Source of the DNA: a virus
Length of the DNA stretch: 25,526 nt
Direction: 5' to 3' (one strand)
IMG/VR virus record: IMGVR_UViG_3300042484_000361
Coordinates: 1-25,526 of that record
Positions 6,995-14,016 of this stretch are shown one piece after another. The first letter of the stretch is position 1. The number at the start of each line of letters is the position of its first letter. Made by a program: the position numbers and the translations under genes. Under the pieces are notes generated by a model, which had not been told where the DNA came from, did not search any database, and saw nothing but the letters and a program-made list of their open reading frames with translations.

Positions 6995-9712
6995 TCACCC
7001 GAATGTAAATAAATCATTGAATGTGCTATTAGTATCTGTATTGCTACGAATATCCCAATCTAATACGCCCAACAAATTATCAATCTTTTCATCGACCAAT
7101 GTTTGTTCCATTGCCGAATCGTCAAATGGTAGTTCACAGAACCATTGTGGTAATCGTAGTTCATCAACCGGGTAAGCAATACTTGTAAACCCTAAAGCAT
7201 TTGATTTAAGTTTACAAACAATAACCTTCATACCATCGATAATCTTTTGACTATATTGATCTCCGTTTACTCTACGCAAATAATTGTAATTAAGTGCGGC
7301 TCTTACGTGACCGGGCATGTTAGCACGACCTGTTGCACTCTTAGATTCTAAGTCACCATAGTATGTAAGTTTGTTTACACCTTTAGGTGAACCTTTAGTC
7401 CAACTGTCTTGTGCAGTTAGTATCCGCTTAAAGTCTTTGATAGTCTCAATTACTTCTTCACGACCTTTACCTTGTTGAAGAACCATCTGTAATACATTCA
7501 TTAAGAATTCTTGTACATACTTAGGTGTGTCAGCACGTTTCAAGTCAAGACCCATAGCTTTGATATCACCAAGAGAACCGTCTTTGTCCTTACGCTTACC
7601 TTCTTTATCAAAAATATTAATAGCATAACGCTTCTTGACCATAAAGATAGCACGATCACCGATCAGTTCACGACCAGCTTTAATGATTTCACCATTCTTA
7701 CGCGGCGCATGAAAAGCTTTCTCCATGAATTGAGGGAAACTATCGTTTGCATTGTCTGCAATGCCATCATATAAGCCAATACAAGTTTCTTTATTCCATT
7801 CTAATGCACCAGATTCAATCTGAGGCTTTAGTGTTGGGTATGCAGTAAAGTAACATGAGTCAGTATCACCATACACAATTGCATTGCCTTCATGTGAGTA
7901 GACACCTTCAACTGTTTCATTGATGGTACTCATCATATGCTTGACAATCTGACGACCACTTAATGTAACACTTTGACCGATACGCTTATCATAGAAACGA
8001 CAATGTTCATTCAACAATGCACCATATGCTGAGTTCAATAAAATCTTACGAACAAGTTGACGCTTATCGTAGTAATCAAATTTATCAGTGCCATACGCTT
8101 CTTTAGCTTGCTTCTGAATTGCTTTACGTTCTGTGTACCATCGTGTAAGTAGACCGGGTACAACACCTTCTTTTTCATAAGTAAAGATTGTACCATTCGC
8201 ACTTAGCATCCAGGGACGATGACTATCAAAGACCATCTTCCATATCTCTGCCGCACTCATTTCCTCACTACGACCATCTTCGTAATCTACAGTAAGGATA
8301 GTACCACGCTCTTGATTCATAATAGCTGTGTACTCTAACGCACCAAACAAGTTTTCCCATAGAATACTACCTGTAACAGCATCGTCACCTTCTTTAGCAC
8401 GTTTCTTTTCACTTGCTAAACGATGACCTTTATCATTCATGTATTGGTCTGTGAGTGTTTGTCTGACCTGAGCAACGATGGTTTCTCCTGCCATGTTGAG
8501 GGCACGAATAACCGAGGGATAGAGTGAGTTAATGTCAACTGCTCCGACCCATTCGTGCATTCCCTTCTTGGGCGTAGCAACAAAGGCACCTGCCGCCTGC
8601 TGGACTTCTTCTGCATTTTCAACCTTTCGTTTTTTATCTGGAACAACTAGCCCACGTTCGTGAGCCTCATTAAAAATTGCCATCTCAATCATTGCTACTG
8701 AACCCATAACTGTTGGAAGCAGTACCGTGTTCTCATGTGCAAGTTGATTAGCTAATTCTAAAAACTTAAGTTTGTTGTGAATCTTCACCAACAACATAGT
8801 ATCTTGTCTATTGTATTCAATGAACTTTTTAAAGTCTTTGTTATACAGTTGGTCAAGAGTACCTTCATATTGTGTTTTGTTCTCACCGACTTCCATCTCA
8901 CCGATAGAGTCTAGTTTATAACTGTGGCGTGATTCATAGTTATACTTTTTGTACAACTGTAGATAGTCCAAGTGAATACGACCTACTAAGTCATAAGTTG
9001 TTTCACTCTTACCGAATCGTTCGTACTCACGTGCTTTAGGTAATTGACCCATCAAGCAAAACTTGCGTGTGTCATCTTTACTCATCACACGTGTAACACG
9101 ATTGACCATGTAGGGTATATCATACCCCTCTGAGTTCCAGCCAGTCAATACATCAGCATCATCTATTAGTTGAAAGAAAACATCAAACATTTCTTTTTCA
9201 GTTTTGAAAAGCATTGTATTCTCAAACTCATTAGTGATTTCTTGGGCTGTTTCACTGCTCATATGTTTCGGAGCAATCACTAATGTAATACATTGGTCTA
9301 GCCAATCTAAGTAGCAACTAATAGCAGTTACGGGATTGAATGGATCACTAGTGGGACTGAATCCTTTAATAGGATCAAAGTCTACCTCAATGTCAAAGAA
9401 GCATGTATGAAGTTTAGGAGCGTCAACGCCTAGATAGTTTTCACTTAGACAGCGAAAGACTACAGGCACATCACTTTCAAATAATTTTTTACCTGAGTGA
9501 ATACGCTTTTCTTTTTCAAACTCTGTGCGTTTGCGTGTACTGAAACGACTGACCGGATCACCATAGATACTACGCTGTTTGCCTTTAGGATCAGGATAAT
9601 ACAATACATAGTTTGTAGGATATTCTTTATACTGGCGTTTGCCATTACTATCTCTTTCAACTACATATATTCTGTCCTCATCCCTACTATGGATGGCATC
9701 CACATAACTCAT
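6995..9712 (-). CDS. 43: Family B DNA polymerase (T4/RB69 gp43-like)
   Basis: The 905-residue replicative polymerase carries all signature motifs. The 3'-5' exonuclease has F-D-I-E at 106-109 (D107/E109), G-W-N-S-E-G-Y-D at 191-198, and Y-N-R-Q-D at 300-304. The polymerase has DINSLYPS at 393-400 (motif A), KILLNSAYG at 556-564 (motif B) and YGDTDS at 614-619 (motif C). The C-terminal end FNDLFTF resembles the clamp-binding peptide at the gp43 C-terminus, consistent with the gp45 gene next to it. Length matches T4 gp43. Its start overlaps the DsbA-like stop as ATGA, so both are expressed from the promoter at 9999-10027. The gene appears intact, with no intein or intron. Confidence 0.97.
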   Translation of the reverse strand: MSYVDAIHSRDEDRIYVVERDSNGKRQYKEYPTNYVLYYPDPKGKQRSIYGDPVSRFSTRKRTEFEKEKRIHSGKKLFESDVPVVFRCLSENYLGVDAPKLHTCFFDIEVDFDPIKGFSPTSDPFNPVTAISCYLDWLDQCITLVIAPKHMSSETAQEITNEFENTMLFKTEKEMFDVFFQLIDDADVLTGWNSEGYDIPYMVNRVTRVMSKDDTRKFCLMGQLPKAREYERFGKSETTYDLVGRIHLDYLQLYKKYNYESRHSYKLDSIGEMEVGENKTQYEGTLDQLYNKDFKKFIEYNRQDTMLLVKIHNKLKFLELANQLAHENTVLLPTVMGSVAMIEMAIFNEAHERGLVVPDKKRKVENAEEVQQAAGAFVATPKKGMHEWVGAVDINSLYPSVIRALNMAGETIVAQVRQTLTDQYMNDKGHRLASEKKRAKEGDDAVTGSILWENLFGALEYTAIMNQERGTILTVDYEDGRSEEMSAAEIWKMVFDSHRPWMLSANGTIFTYEKEGVVPGLLTRWYTERKAIQKQAKEAYGTDKFDYYDKRQLVRKILLNSAYGALLNEHCRFYDKRIGQSVTLSGRQIVKHMMSTINETVEGVYSHEGNAIVYGDTDSCYFTAYPTLKPQIESGALEWNKETCIGLYDGIADNANDSFPQFMEKAFHAPRKNGEIIKAGRELIGDRAIFMVKKRYAINIFDKEGKRKDKDGSLGDIKAMGLDLKRADTPKYVQEFLMNVLQMVLQQGKGREEVIETIKDFKRILTAQDSWTKGSPKGVNKLTYYGDLESKSATGRANMPGHVRAALNYNYLRRVNGDQYSQKIIDGMKVIVCKLKSNALGFTSIAYPVDELRLPQWFCELPFDDSAMEQTLVDEKIDNLLGVLDWDIRSNTDTNSTFNDLFTFG

Positions 9713-9975
9713 AGAGTTTTACCGACTGTTTCAAGAATAGTGTTAAGTTCCTCGTGATCTTTGTTGGTCTGACCTAGACTTGCTTTGTGTGCAATACGAA
9801 CTGCTTTCTTCAATGTAGAAGCCTTGATTTCAAGTTCTTCTGCTACTGCTTTGATAGTGTCGTTCAATCCACCTTGCAAAGTATCAATCTCATGCATGAC
9901 ACTCATGCCCTCATTGATAAGTTGTGTTAGTTTAATCTTTGCGTCACCATTAAAAGTGCGGTTATAGTCTGACAT
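9709..9975 (-). CDS. dsbA: T4 DsbA-like double-stranded-DNA-binding protein
   Basis: An 88-residue, mostly helical, charged protein. T4 DsbA is 89 residues, binds dsDNA and assists late promoters. The A-V-A-E-E-L-x-I-K-x-x-x-L-x-K-A-V-R-I-A-H-K segment (about 43-64) aligns in position with the A-x-D-E-L-G-V...L-A-L-Y-H-K segment of T4 DsbA. I recall similar proteins beside polymerase genes in cyanophages, but the similarity is modest. AAGGAG lies upstream of the ATG, and the gene overlaps the polymerase start as ATGA. If correct, it links replication and late transcription. Confidence 0.65.
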   Translation of the reverse strand: MSDYNRTFNGDAKIKLTQLINEGMSVMHEIDTLQGGLNDTIKAVAEELEIKASTLKKAVRIAHKASLGQTNKDHEELNTILETVGKTL

Positions 9976-9998
9976 AGGTTCTCCTTAAATAATTAGTT

Positions 9999-10027
9999 AG
10001 TATACTTGGCGTATGTAAAGAAGTCAA
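9999..10027 (-). promoter_or_regulatory. Sigma70-like promoter for the dsbA-polymerase operon
   Basis: On the minus strand TTGACT (10022-10027) and TATACT (9999-10004) are 17 bases apart. The -35 overlaps the 3' end of tilS. The transcript would start near 9992 and carry AAGGAG before the dsbA-like ATG. The same two hexamers with the same spacing precede dnaJ at 25244-25272. Confidence 0.7.
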
Positions 10028-10620
10028 GTATTTTGCTTATTTTCTACAATCTTCTTTACCAAAGTATGAATGCCCGGATTGACCTTCAATACATGCGGCA
10101 TCATTTCATTGCGGATGTAATTTCTTGTATATTTGGTGTCCTTGTTTGATTCATCTTCAATCCAGGGAACATTATGTTGCTCACACCAACGAATAAATTC
10201 ACTTTTGCGAGTAGTTAAGAATGGGCGTAATACGTTGTTGCGAGTTAATGGAATAACTTTGGGTGTACCGTGTAAACTTGACCAAATATATGTTTCAACA
10301 CAATCGTCTAAGTGATGACATGTGATAACTGGTCCAAGTCCACTTAAAAATTCATAGCGTTCTCTACGCCAGTATTCTTCTTGACTTTCTTTACTACCCT
10401 TTTGACTGCGAGGTGAGCCGTACAGCATAGCAATATTATTATCACCACAATACCTAGAAACAAACTCACTGGCTTTTTCACCGTTTTGTGTTCTGTGATT
10501 AAAATGGGCGATTGTTACTTCGTGCTTGCGACTTAAAAAGTCAACAACTGCCATACTATCTACACCACCACTACATGCGACTGTGATACGTTTGGGTAAG
10601 GGAACGGTAATCTTAATCAT
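10024..10620 (-). CDS. tilS: TilS-like tRNA(Ile)-lysidine synthase, short form
   Basis: A 198-residue N-type ATP-pyrophosphatase: SGGVDS at 17-22 is the PP-loop, HHLDD at 102-106 with E109 the TilS active-site motif, RPFL at 132-135, and DESN...RNYIRN at 157-171 the family's tRNA-binding signature. TilS converts C34 of tRNA-Ile(CAU) to lysidine so that it reads AUA. Bacterial TilS usually has more than 300 residues; here the C-terminal domains are missing, as in minimal forms. No tRNA gene is in this window, so the target (host or a phage tRNA elsewhere) is open. No ribosome binding site precedes the ATG. Instead a TATAAT box lies 6 bases before it. Confidence 0.88.
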   Translation of the reverse strand: MIKITVPLPKRITVACSGGVDSMAVVDFLSRKHEVTIAHFNHRTQNGEKASEFVSRYCGDNNIAMLYGSPRSQKGSKESQEEYWRRERYEFLSGLGPVITCHHLDDCVETYIWSSLHGTPKVIPLTRNNVLRPFLTTRKSEFIRWCEQHNVPWIEDESNKDTKYTRNYIRNEMMPHVLKVNPGIHTLVKKIVENKQNT

Positions 10621-10638
10621 CTATGCATTATAGCATAG
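10621..10638 (-). promoter_or_regulatory. Inverted repeat containing a -10 box abutting the tilS start
   Basis: The 18 bases CTATGC-TATAAT-GCATAG form a perfect 6-bp inverted repeat whose loop is an exact sigma70 -10 hexamer. It ends directly at the tilS ATG, so a transcript from this -10 would begin at or near the start codon. The -35 region is weak (TTTCAA at 17 bases). There is no U-tract, so it is not a terminator. Confidence 0.45.
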
Positions 10639-10646
10639 ATATTTGT

Positions 10647-11219
10647 TTATTGAAAGATGTGATGGTTAGCTTCGCCGTAAATTTTGATGTATTTGCCCGC
10701 AAGCATATCTGCCATTGCTTCAATTGGGCTACCTGGGTAACTATCACCCGGCTTAATCATATCTAATTCACCTTGGCGAACGTGAACTAATTCATGGAAT
10801 ACTGTACGTAGTATATCTACTAGGTTACGATTGTTTACATATACCCAAATACTGTCCGCACCCATTTGATGACCACCGGTATGATGATTATCTTGCGCTT
10901 CTTCGGTATCCATACTTAGTTCGATTTGTGGCTTAGTTTTTAAATGTAGACGTTTACACGCCCAATCACAGAATTTGTCAACTTCCTGTTGTAATTCTGT
11001 ATCAACATCACTCTCGTCTAATTTGTTTTTAATCCAGTCGTCAGGAGTTAGATGAAATTTACGAACAAATAAATCATGTAATGCTTTACCAGTGATACTA
11101 TGCTGTTTAGCCACTGTTCTCATTAGTCTATCAATAGTAGAATAGTCGTGTTTTTCTAAACTAGGCAATTTTTTTGCTAGTTGTTTTACTGCTGATTCGT
11201 ATAGTTCTGTTGATCTCAT
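10647..11219 (-). CDS. Putative zinc metallopeptidase (HExxH)
   Basis: From the ATG at 11219 the protein has 190 residues. HELVH at 142-146 is the zinc-binding H-E-x-x-H motif, followed by R-Q, and E167 in SPIEAMAD is placed as the third ligand of a gluzincin-type site. The N-terminal 90 residues are helical and charged and may bind a partner. The frame stays open to 11294, but I prefer 11219: an ATAAATA box sits 5 bases upstream, and the extra 25 residues look non-conserved. The substrate is unknown; phage enzymes of this kind are sometimes virion-associated. No Shine-Dalgarno sequence is visible before either start. Confidence 0.7.
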   Translation of the reverse strand: MRSTELYESAVKQLAKKLPSLEKHDYSTIDRLMRTVAKQHSITGKALHDLFVRKFHLTPDDWIKNKLDESDVDTELQQEVDKFCDWACKRLHLKTKPQIELSMDTEEAQDNHHTGGHQMGADSIWVYVNNRNLVDILRTVFHELVHVRQGELDMIKPGDSYPGSPIEAMADMLAGKYIKIYGEANHHIFQ

Positions 11220-11224
11220 ATTAG

Positions 11225-11231
11225 TATTTAT
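11225..11231 (-). promoter_or_regulatory. Late-like promoter box ATAAATA before the metallopeptidase gene
   Basis: ATAAATACTAAT is followed directly by the ATG at 11219 on the minus strand. T4 late transcripts start about 5-6 bases past TATAAATA, which would place +1 at the start codon. It lies in a 107-base gap (11220-11326) that otherwise shows only weak GC-rich inverted repeats without U-tracts. Confidence 0.5.
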
Positions 11232-11326
11232 GCTCACTTTAATCAATACCTGGCGTAGTATAGTTTTAGGCAGCAGCCGCCTATTTGACGCCATTAACCG
11301 TTGACGACAACGTGCCCTAAGGTGGG

Positions 11327-11764
11327 TTAGTTACACCAAGAAGTTTTAGCTTCTCCGTAGTATTCTCTTGCAAATCCATTTTGAATCAACATAGCACGAA
11401 GGCTTTGTCCATTCAATAATATATCACCTAAAACTCTGCCACCAAACTTATCCCAAGCATATAGTGTTACTTGGCGTTTTTGTGCGGCTGCTACTGCATC
11501 TTTAGTAAACTTGCTTGCGGCTTGTCCTTTAGCCTCTTCGGCTGGGCATTTTGCTCTAAATCCTTTTTCAGGAGTATCTACACCGTATATACGAACAGCT
11601 AACTCTGGCTTTAATGGTTGTGGCAGAAACGGAGCCGCAATTACAATTGTATCTCCATCACTTACACGCACTATATTTGCATCATATGTGACACCTTTTG
11701 GTGTTTTTTGTGCTATTGCTACTGTGGAAATTGCTAGTAGCATTGTTATTAATATTTTTTTCAT
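11327..11764 (-). CDS. Secreted staphylococcal-nuclease-like (SNase/thermonuclease) protein
   Basis: A 145-residue protein with a signal peptide (MKK, hydrophobic core to about residue 15, likely cut after A-I-A at 16-18) and one SNase OB-fold domain. Catalytic and metal-binding positions are present: D36/D38 in VSDGDT, R58 in VRIYGVDTPE with D63, T64 and E66, and R110 in WDKFGGRVLGD, equivalent to D21, R35, D40, T41, E43 and R87 of the S. aureus enzyme. Two cysteines (C73, C144) could form a disulfide outside the cytoplasm. It cleaves DNA or RNA with Ca2+. Export implies action in the periplasm or medium. The start overlaps the preceding small gene's stop as ATGA. Confidence 0.9.
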   Translation of the reverse strand: MKKILITMLLAISTVAIAQKTPKGVTYDANIVRVSDGDTIVIAAPFLPQPLKPELAVRIYGVDTPEKGFRAKCPAEEAKGQAASKFTKDAVAAAQKRQVTLYAWDKFGGRVLGDILLNGQSLRAMLIQNGFAREYYGEAKTSWCN

Positions 11765-11952
11765 TGTTTGATTTCTTTAATTGTACCTATTCTGCCATCG
11801 TCTACATTGTATTGCAGTTTGATAAGGTATCTTGCTTGCGTTATATCTTTAGCGTTTACGATGGCATCCATATGAACGGAATAATTAGGGTTCTTCACTA
11901 ATATCTTAGCAGAATAAGTTTTGAAACCCTTATATACTTCCTTTGCTTTCAT
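11761..11952 (-). CDS. Small hypothetical protein (63 aa)
   Basis: A 63-residue basic protein with an alternating beta-strand pattern and one helix (DITQARYLIKLQY), ending in V-D-D-G-R-I-G-T-I-K-E-I. The pattern strand-strand-helix-strand resembles small phage proteins of unknown role. It is joined to Dps by a TAATG junction and to the nuclease gene by ATGA, so the three genes are likely translated from one mRNA. No function can be assigned. Confidence 0.75.
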   Translation of the reverse strand: MKAKEVYKGFKTYSAKILVKNPNYSVHMDAIVNAKDITQARYLIKLQYNVDDGRIGTIKEIKQ

Positions 11953-12392
11953 TACTCACGCTCTCTCTTTAATGTTGAGCGTAAGAACCATGCTTTCTTA
12001 CTATACAAGTCTTGTAGTTCAGCTAAGAAATTAGCAATACCTTGTTGTCTATCAGCCGAAGCTTCATCAAACATAGCAACAACCAGTTGACACATCGTAT
12101 CGCTGTCTTGTAGTAATTCAACAAACATTAATTCAGCACGGGGAATTTTTACTTGGTCTTGTATGATTGATAGTTCAACATAGCGAGTTAAACTACCTGG
12201 AGTATAGTGACCTAAGATTCTGATATATTCAGCAATAGGATCAATTGTAGCATTTACATCTTCATACAATGTATTAAAGAAGTCGTGGTATTGTGGGAAG
12301 TTACTACCTTCAACATTCCAATGAAAGTTTTGTGTTTTGATAGCAAAACTTTGTGTGCTTGCTAATAATACTTTTAGATTGTCTGATAACAT
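11952..12392 (-). CDS. dps: Dps/ferritin-like protein
   Basis: This 146-residue four-helix protein has the Dps ferroxidase signature: F-H24-W-N-V-E-G-x-N-F, H36 in QYHDFF, and D51/E55 in IDPIAEYIRILG. These residues lie at the subunit interface in Dps dodecamers and oxidise Fe(II) with peroxide, protecting DNA. It is a little shorter than E. coli Dps and lacks the Lys-rich N-terminal tail used for DNA binding, so iron and peroxide detoxification is more likely than nucleoid compaction. AAGGAA lies upstream of the ATG. The neighbours are the mosaic protein gene upstream and a small gene plus secreted nuclease downstream. Confidence 0.9.
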   Translation of the reverse strand: MLSDNLKVLLASTQSFAIKTQNFHWNVEGSNFPQYHDFFNTLYEDVNATIDPIAEYIRILGHYTPGSLTRYVELSIIQDQVKIPRAELMFVELLQDSDTMCQLVVAMFDEASADRQQGIANFLAELQDLYSKKAWFLRSTLKRERE

Positions 12393-12401
12393 TTAAATTC
12401 C

Positions 12402-14015
12402 TTATTTTTTACTTATAACAAACACTGTATTGCCTGTTAAAATACCCATATAGGTTCCTATGCCACGTTCACCTAATACTGCTTGAGGAACAACGATTTG
12501 TTGTCCACTACGTGGTCTGATATCAGTTGGTGAAATTTCAACAAGTCCATACTCTTTTCCTCCAACAGTTATGGTCTTTGCTTGTCTGTCAGCACTGTCA
12601 GCACGAACTAAGCCTTTAAAAGGATCTGACGTAGGTGGAGTAGCAGATGGAGTATTATCAGGTGCTACTACTGTTGCAGTTGGCTTTAATCCACCAGTAA
12701 ATCCACCCTGACCGTCAGGTGTAACTCTAGCACTTGCTCCGGCAGCACCTAATGCCATCGAGCCGGCTAATGCGGCTGCGCCTAATTTCTTTTTCCAATC
12801 CTCGTCTATATTTTCGTTAGATTGTTTCTTTGTATTAACATTGATTGCTTTACCACTACGTTCTGGATTAGGATCTTCTCTGCGCTTACGTGAGGCAGCA
12901 CTAGCACGACCCTTCTTACCTAGACTGTGTGCTTTACTTTGTGGCAAACACTTTGGCTTACCCTCACTATCATCACCTCTAGCACAGTCACCGCGAATCT
13001 TGCCATCAGGACCAAAACGAACCCACTTTTCTTTGAACCATTTATTTAGGTTTTCATCAACTTGTTCAATACCTTCTAGTATAGAACTTTCATTCTTCTT
13101 ACCACCATCGCCCCAGCTATCTGCGCCACTCTTACGACATTTGACTAACGCACCACTAGCATAAGCACTAGGCCATACTTTATAACGGCTTTTAACTTTG
13201 TAATAGCAAGCATCTTTCTTTTCGTTCATCAATTCTTCACTAACCATTTCGCCACCGCAGTGTGGACAACTATGTTGTTCTTCCGCCACACCTTCTTCAT
13301 TTGTTTTATTTTTTGCACAACTACCTGGGAAGCCTGCTTTGGTGCCAGCAACTCTATGATAGCCAGACCAGCAACTTAATTCGTCTAGTTGATCCTCTGT
13401 CACCTCTTGCCTAGGCAAGAAACTTAATTGATCGCCAACATAATCCTCATCGTAGCTCAATAGATAACGAATTTGTTTTGAACTCATACCTGCCTTTTGC
13501 ATATATTGAGCCATTAAGTTAATAATTTCATTTTCTTTTGCTGGGCTATAAGTGACTCCATCATTGGCCATTTGTTGGCCAATTTCTTGATTGTCAGAGC
13601 CTTCCGCCACACCTTGACGATCTGCTTTAGCTTTAGCTTCTTCTCTACTACGACTATAACCTTGGGCTATTGCCAGTTGTACTTGATTGGGATAGACAGA
13701 TGTTTTGTACATCTTACCATCTTTAACAACATACCATTCTGTTGGATCTAAGTCATGTCTCTCGTCATCACCGCGGTTGAATGCGCCACCTACTCCACGA
13801 AATGGCATGCCTGCTTCCGCTACATCTTTTTTCTTCTCATCATTAGCAAATTCTTTTTTAGTTGCTTTTATGATACCACTCATACGCTTATCACCACGCT
13901 TATAGTCACCTGCCTTATCAGCGGCAGTAGCATCAGCACCAGCGGCTTTTTTATAGTCACCTAACTTCTTATTAGATAATTCATTTAGTTGTAAACCTTT
14001 TAGAATACTGCTCAT
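12402..14015 (-). CDS. Large mosaic protein with VAE-type linkers and a C-terminal hydrophobic segment
   Basis: A 537-residue hydrophilic protein built of short modules separated by V-A-E or I-L-E motifs: E67|A68, E138|G139, E245|E246 and E314|G315. Module 1 is a basic helix; module 2 (68-138) has an F-N-R-G-D-D-E-R-H-D-L-D-P stretch; module 3 includes a Cys-pair segment (C215, C233); module 4 has CPHCGG (250-255), then C-Y-Y-K-V-K-S-R-Y-K-V-W-P-S-A-Y-A-S-G-A-L-V-K-C (270-293), a motif I recall from many marine phage proteins; a very basic segment follows (325-396). Residues 409-428 form a hydrophobic Ala/Gly helix, perhaps membrane-inserting, before a beta-like C-terminus. No enzyme motif is visible. 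I infer a virion internal protein cut by the prohead protease. Confidence 0.65.
   Translation of the reverse strand: MSSILKGLQLNELSNKKLGDYKKAAGADATAADKAGDYKRGDKRMSGIIKATKKEFANDEKKKDVAEAGMPFRGVGGAFNRGDDERHDLDPTEWYVVKDGKMYKTSVYPNQVQLAIAQGYSRSREEAKAKADRQGVAEGSDNQEIGQQMANDGVTYSPAKENEIINLMAQYMQKAGMSSKQIRYLLSYDEDYVGDQLSFLPRQEVTEDQLDELSCWSGYHRVAGTKAGFPGSCAKNKTNEEGVAEEQHSCPHCGGEMVSEELMNEKKDACYYKVKSRYKVWPSAYASGALVKCRKSGADSWGDGGKKNESSILEGIEQVDENLNKWFKEKWVRFGPDGKIRGDCARGDDSEGKPKCLPQSKAHSLGKKGRASAASRKRREDPNPERSGKAINVNTKKQSNENIDEDWKKKLGAAALAGSMALGAAGASARVTPDGQGGFTGGLKPTATVVAPDNTPSATPPTSDPFKGLVRADSADRQAKTITVGGKEYGLVEISPTDIRPRSGQQIVVPQAVLGERGIGTYMGILTGNTVFVISKK
13280..13294 (-). repeat. VAE-coding repeat copy in the 537-aa protein (E-G-V-A-E-E)
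   Basis: AAGGTGTGGCGGAAG, identical to the majority sequence; encodes the site at E245|E246. Confidence 0.75.
13601..13615 (-). repeat. VAEG-coding repeat copy in the 537-aa protein (Q-G-V-A-E-G)
   Basis: AAGGTGTGGCGGAAG, identical to the majority sequence, followed by GCTC; encodes the site at E138|G139. Confidence 0.75.
13814..13828 (-). repeat. VAE-coding repeat copy in the 537-aa protein (K-D-V-A-E-A)
   Basis: AAGATGTAGCGGAAG, two differences from the majority sequence; encodes the site at E67|A68. Confidence 0.6.
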
Positions 14016-14016
14016 A

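Noticed and set aside
11220-11294. Upstream in-frame extension of the metallopeptidase gene
   Set aside because: It would include the late-like box in coding sequence and has no ribosome binding site; the ATG at 11219 is preferred.
11256-11310. Small inverted repeats CGTTG-CAACG and TAGGC-GCCTA
   Set aside because: Stems of only 5 bp without a U-tract on the transcribed strand; too weak to call terminators.
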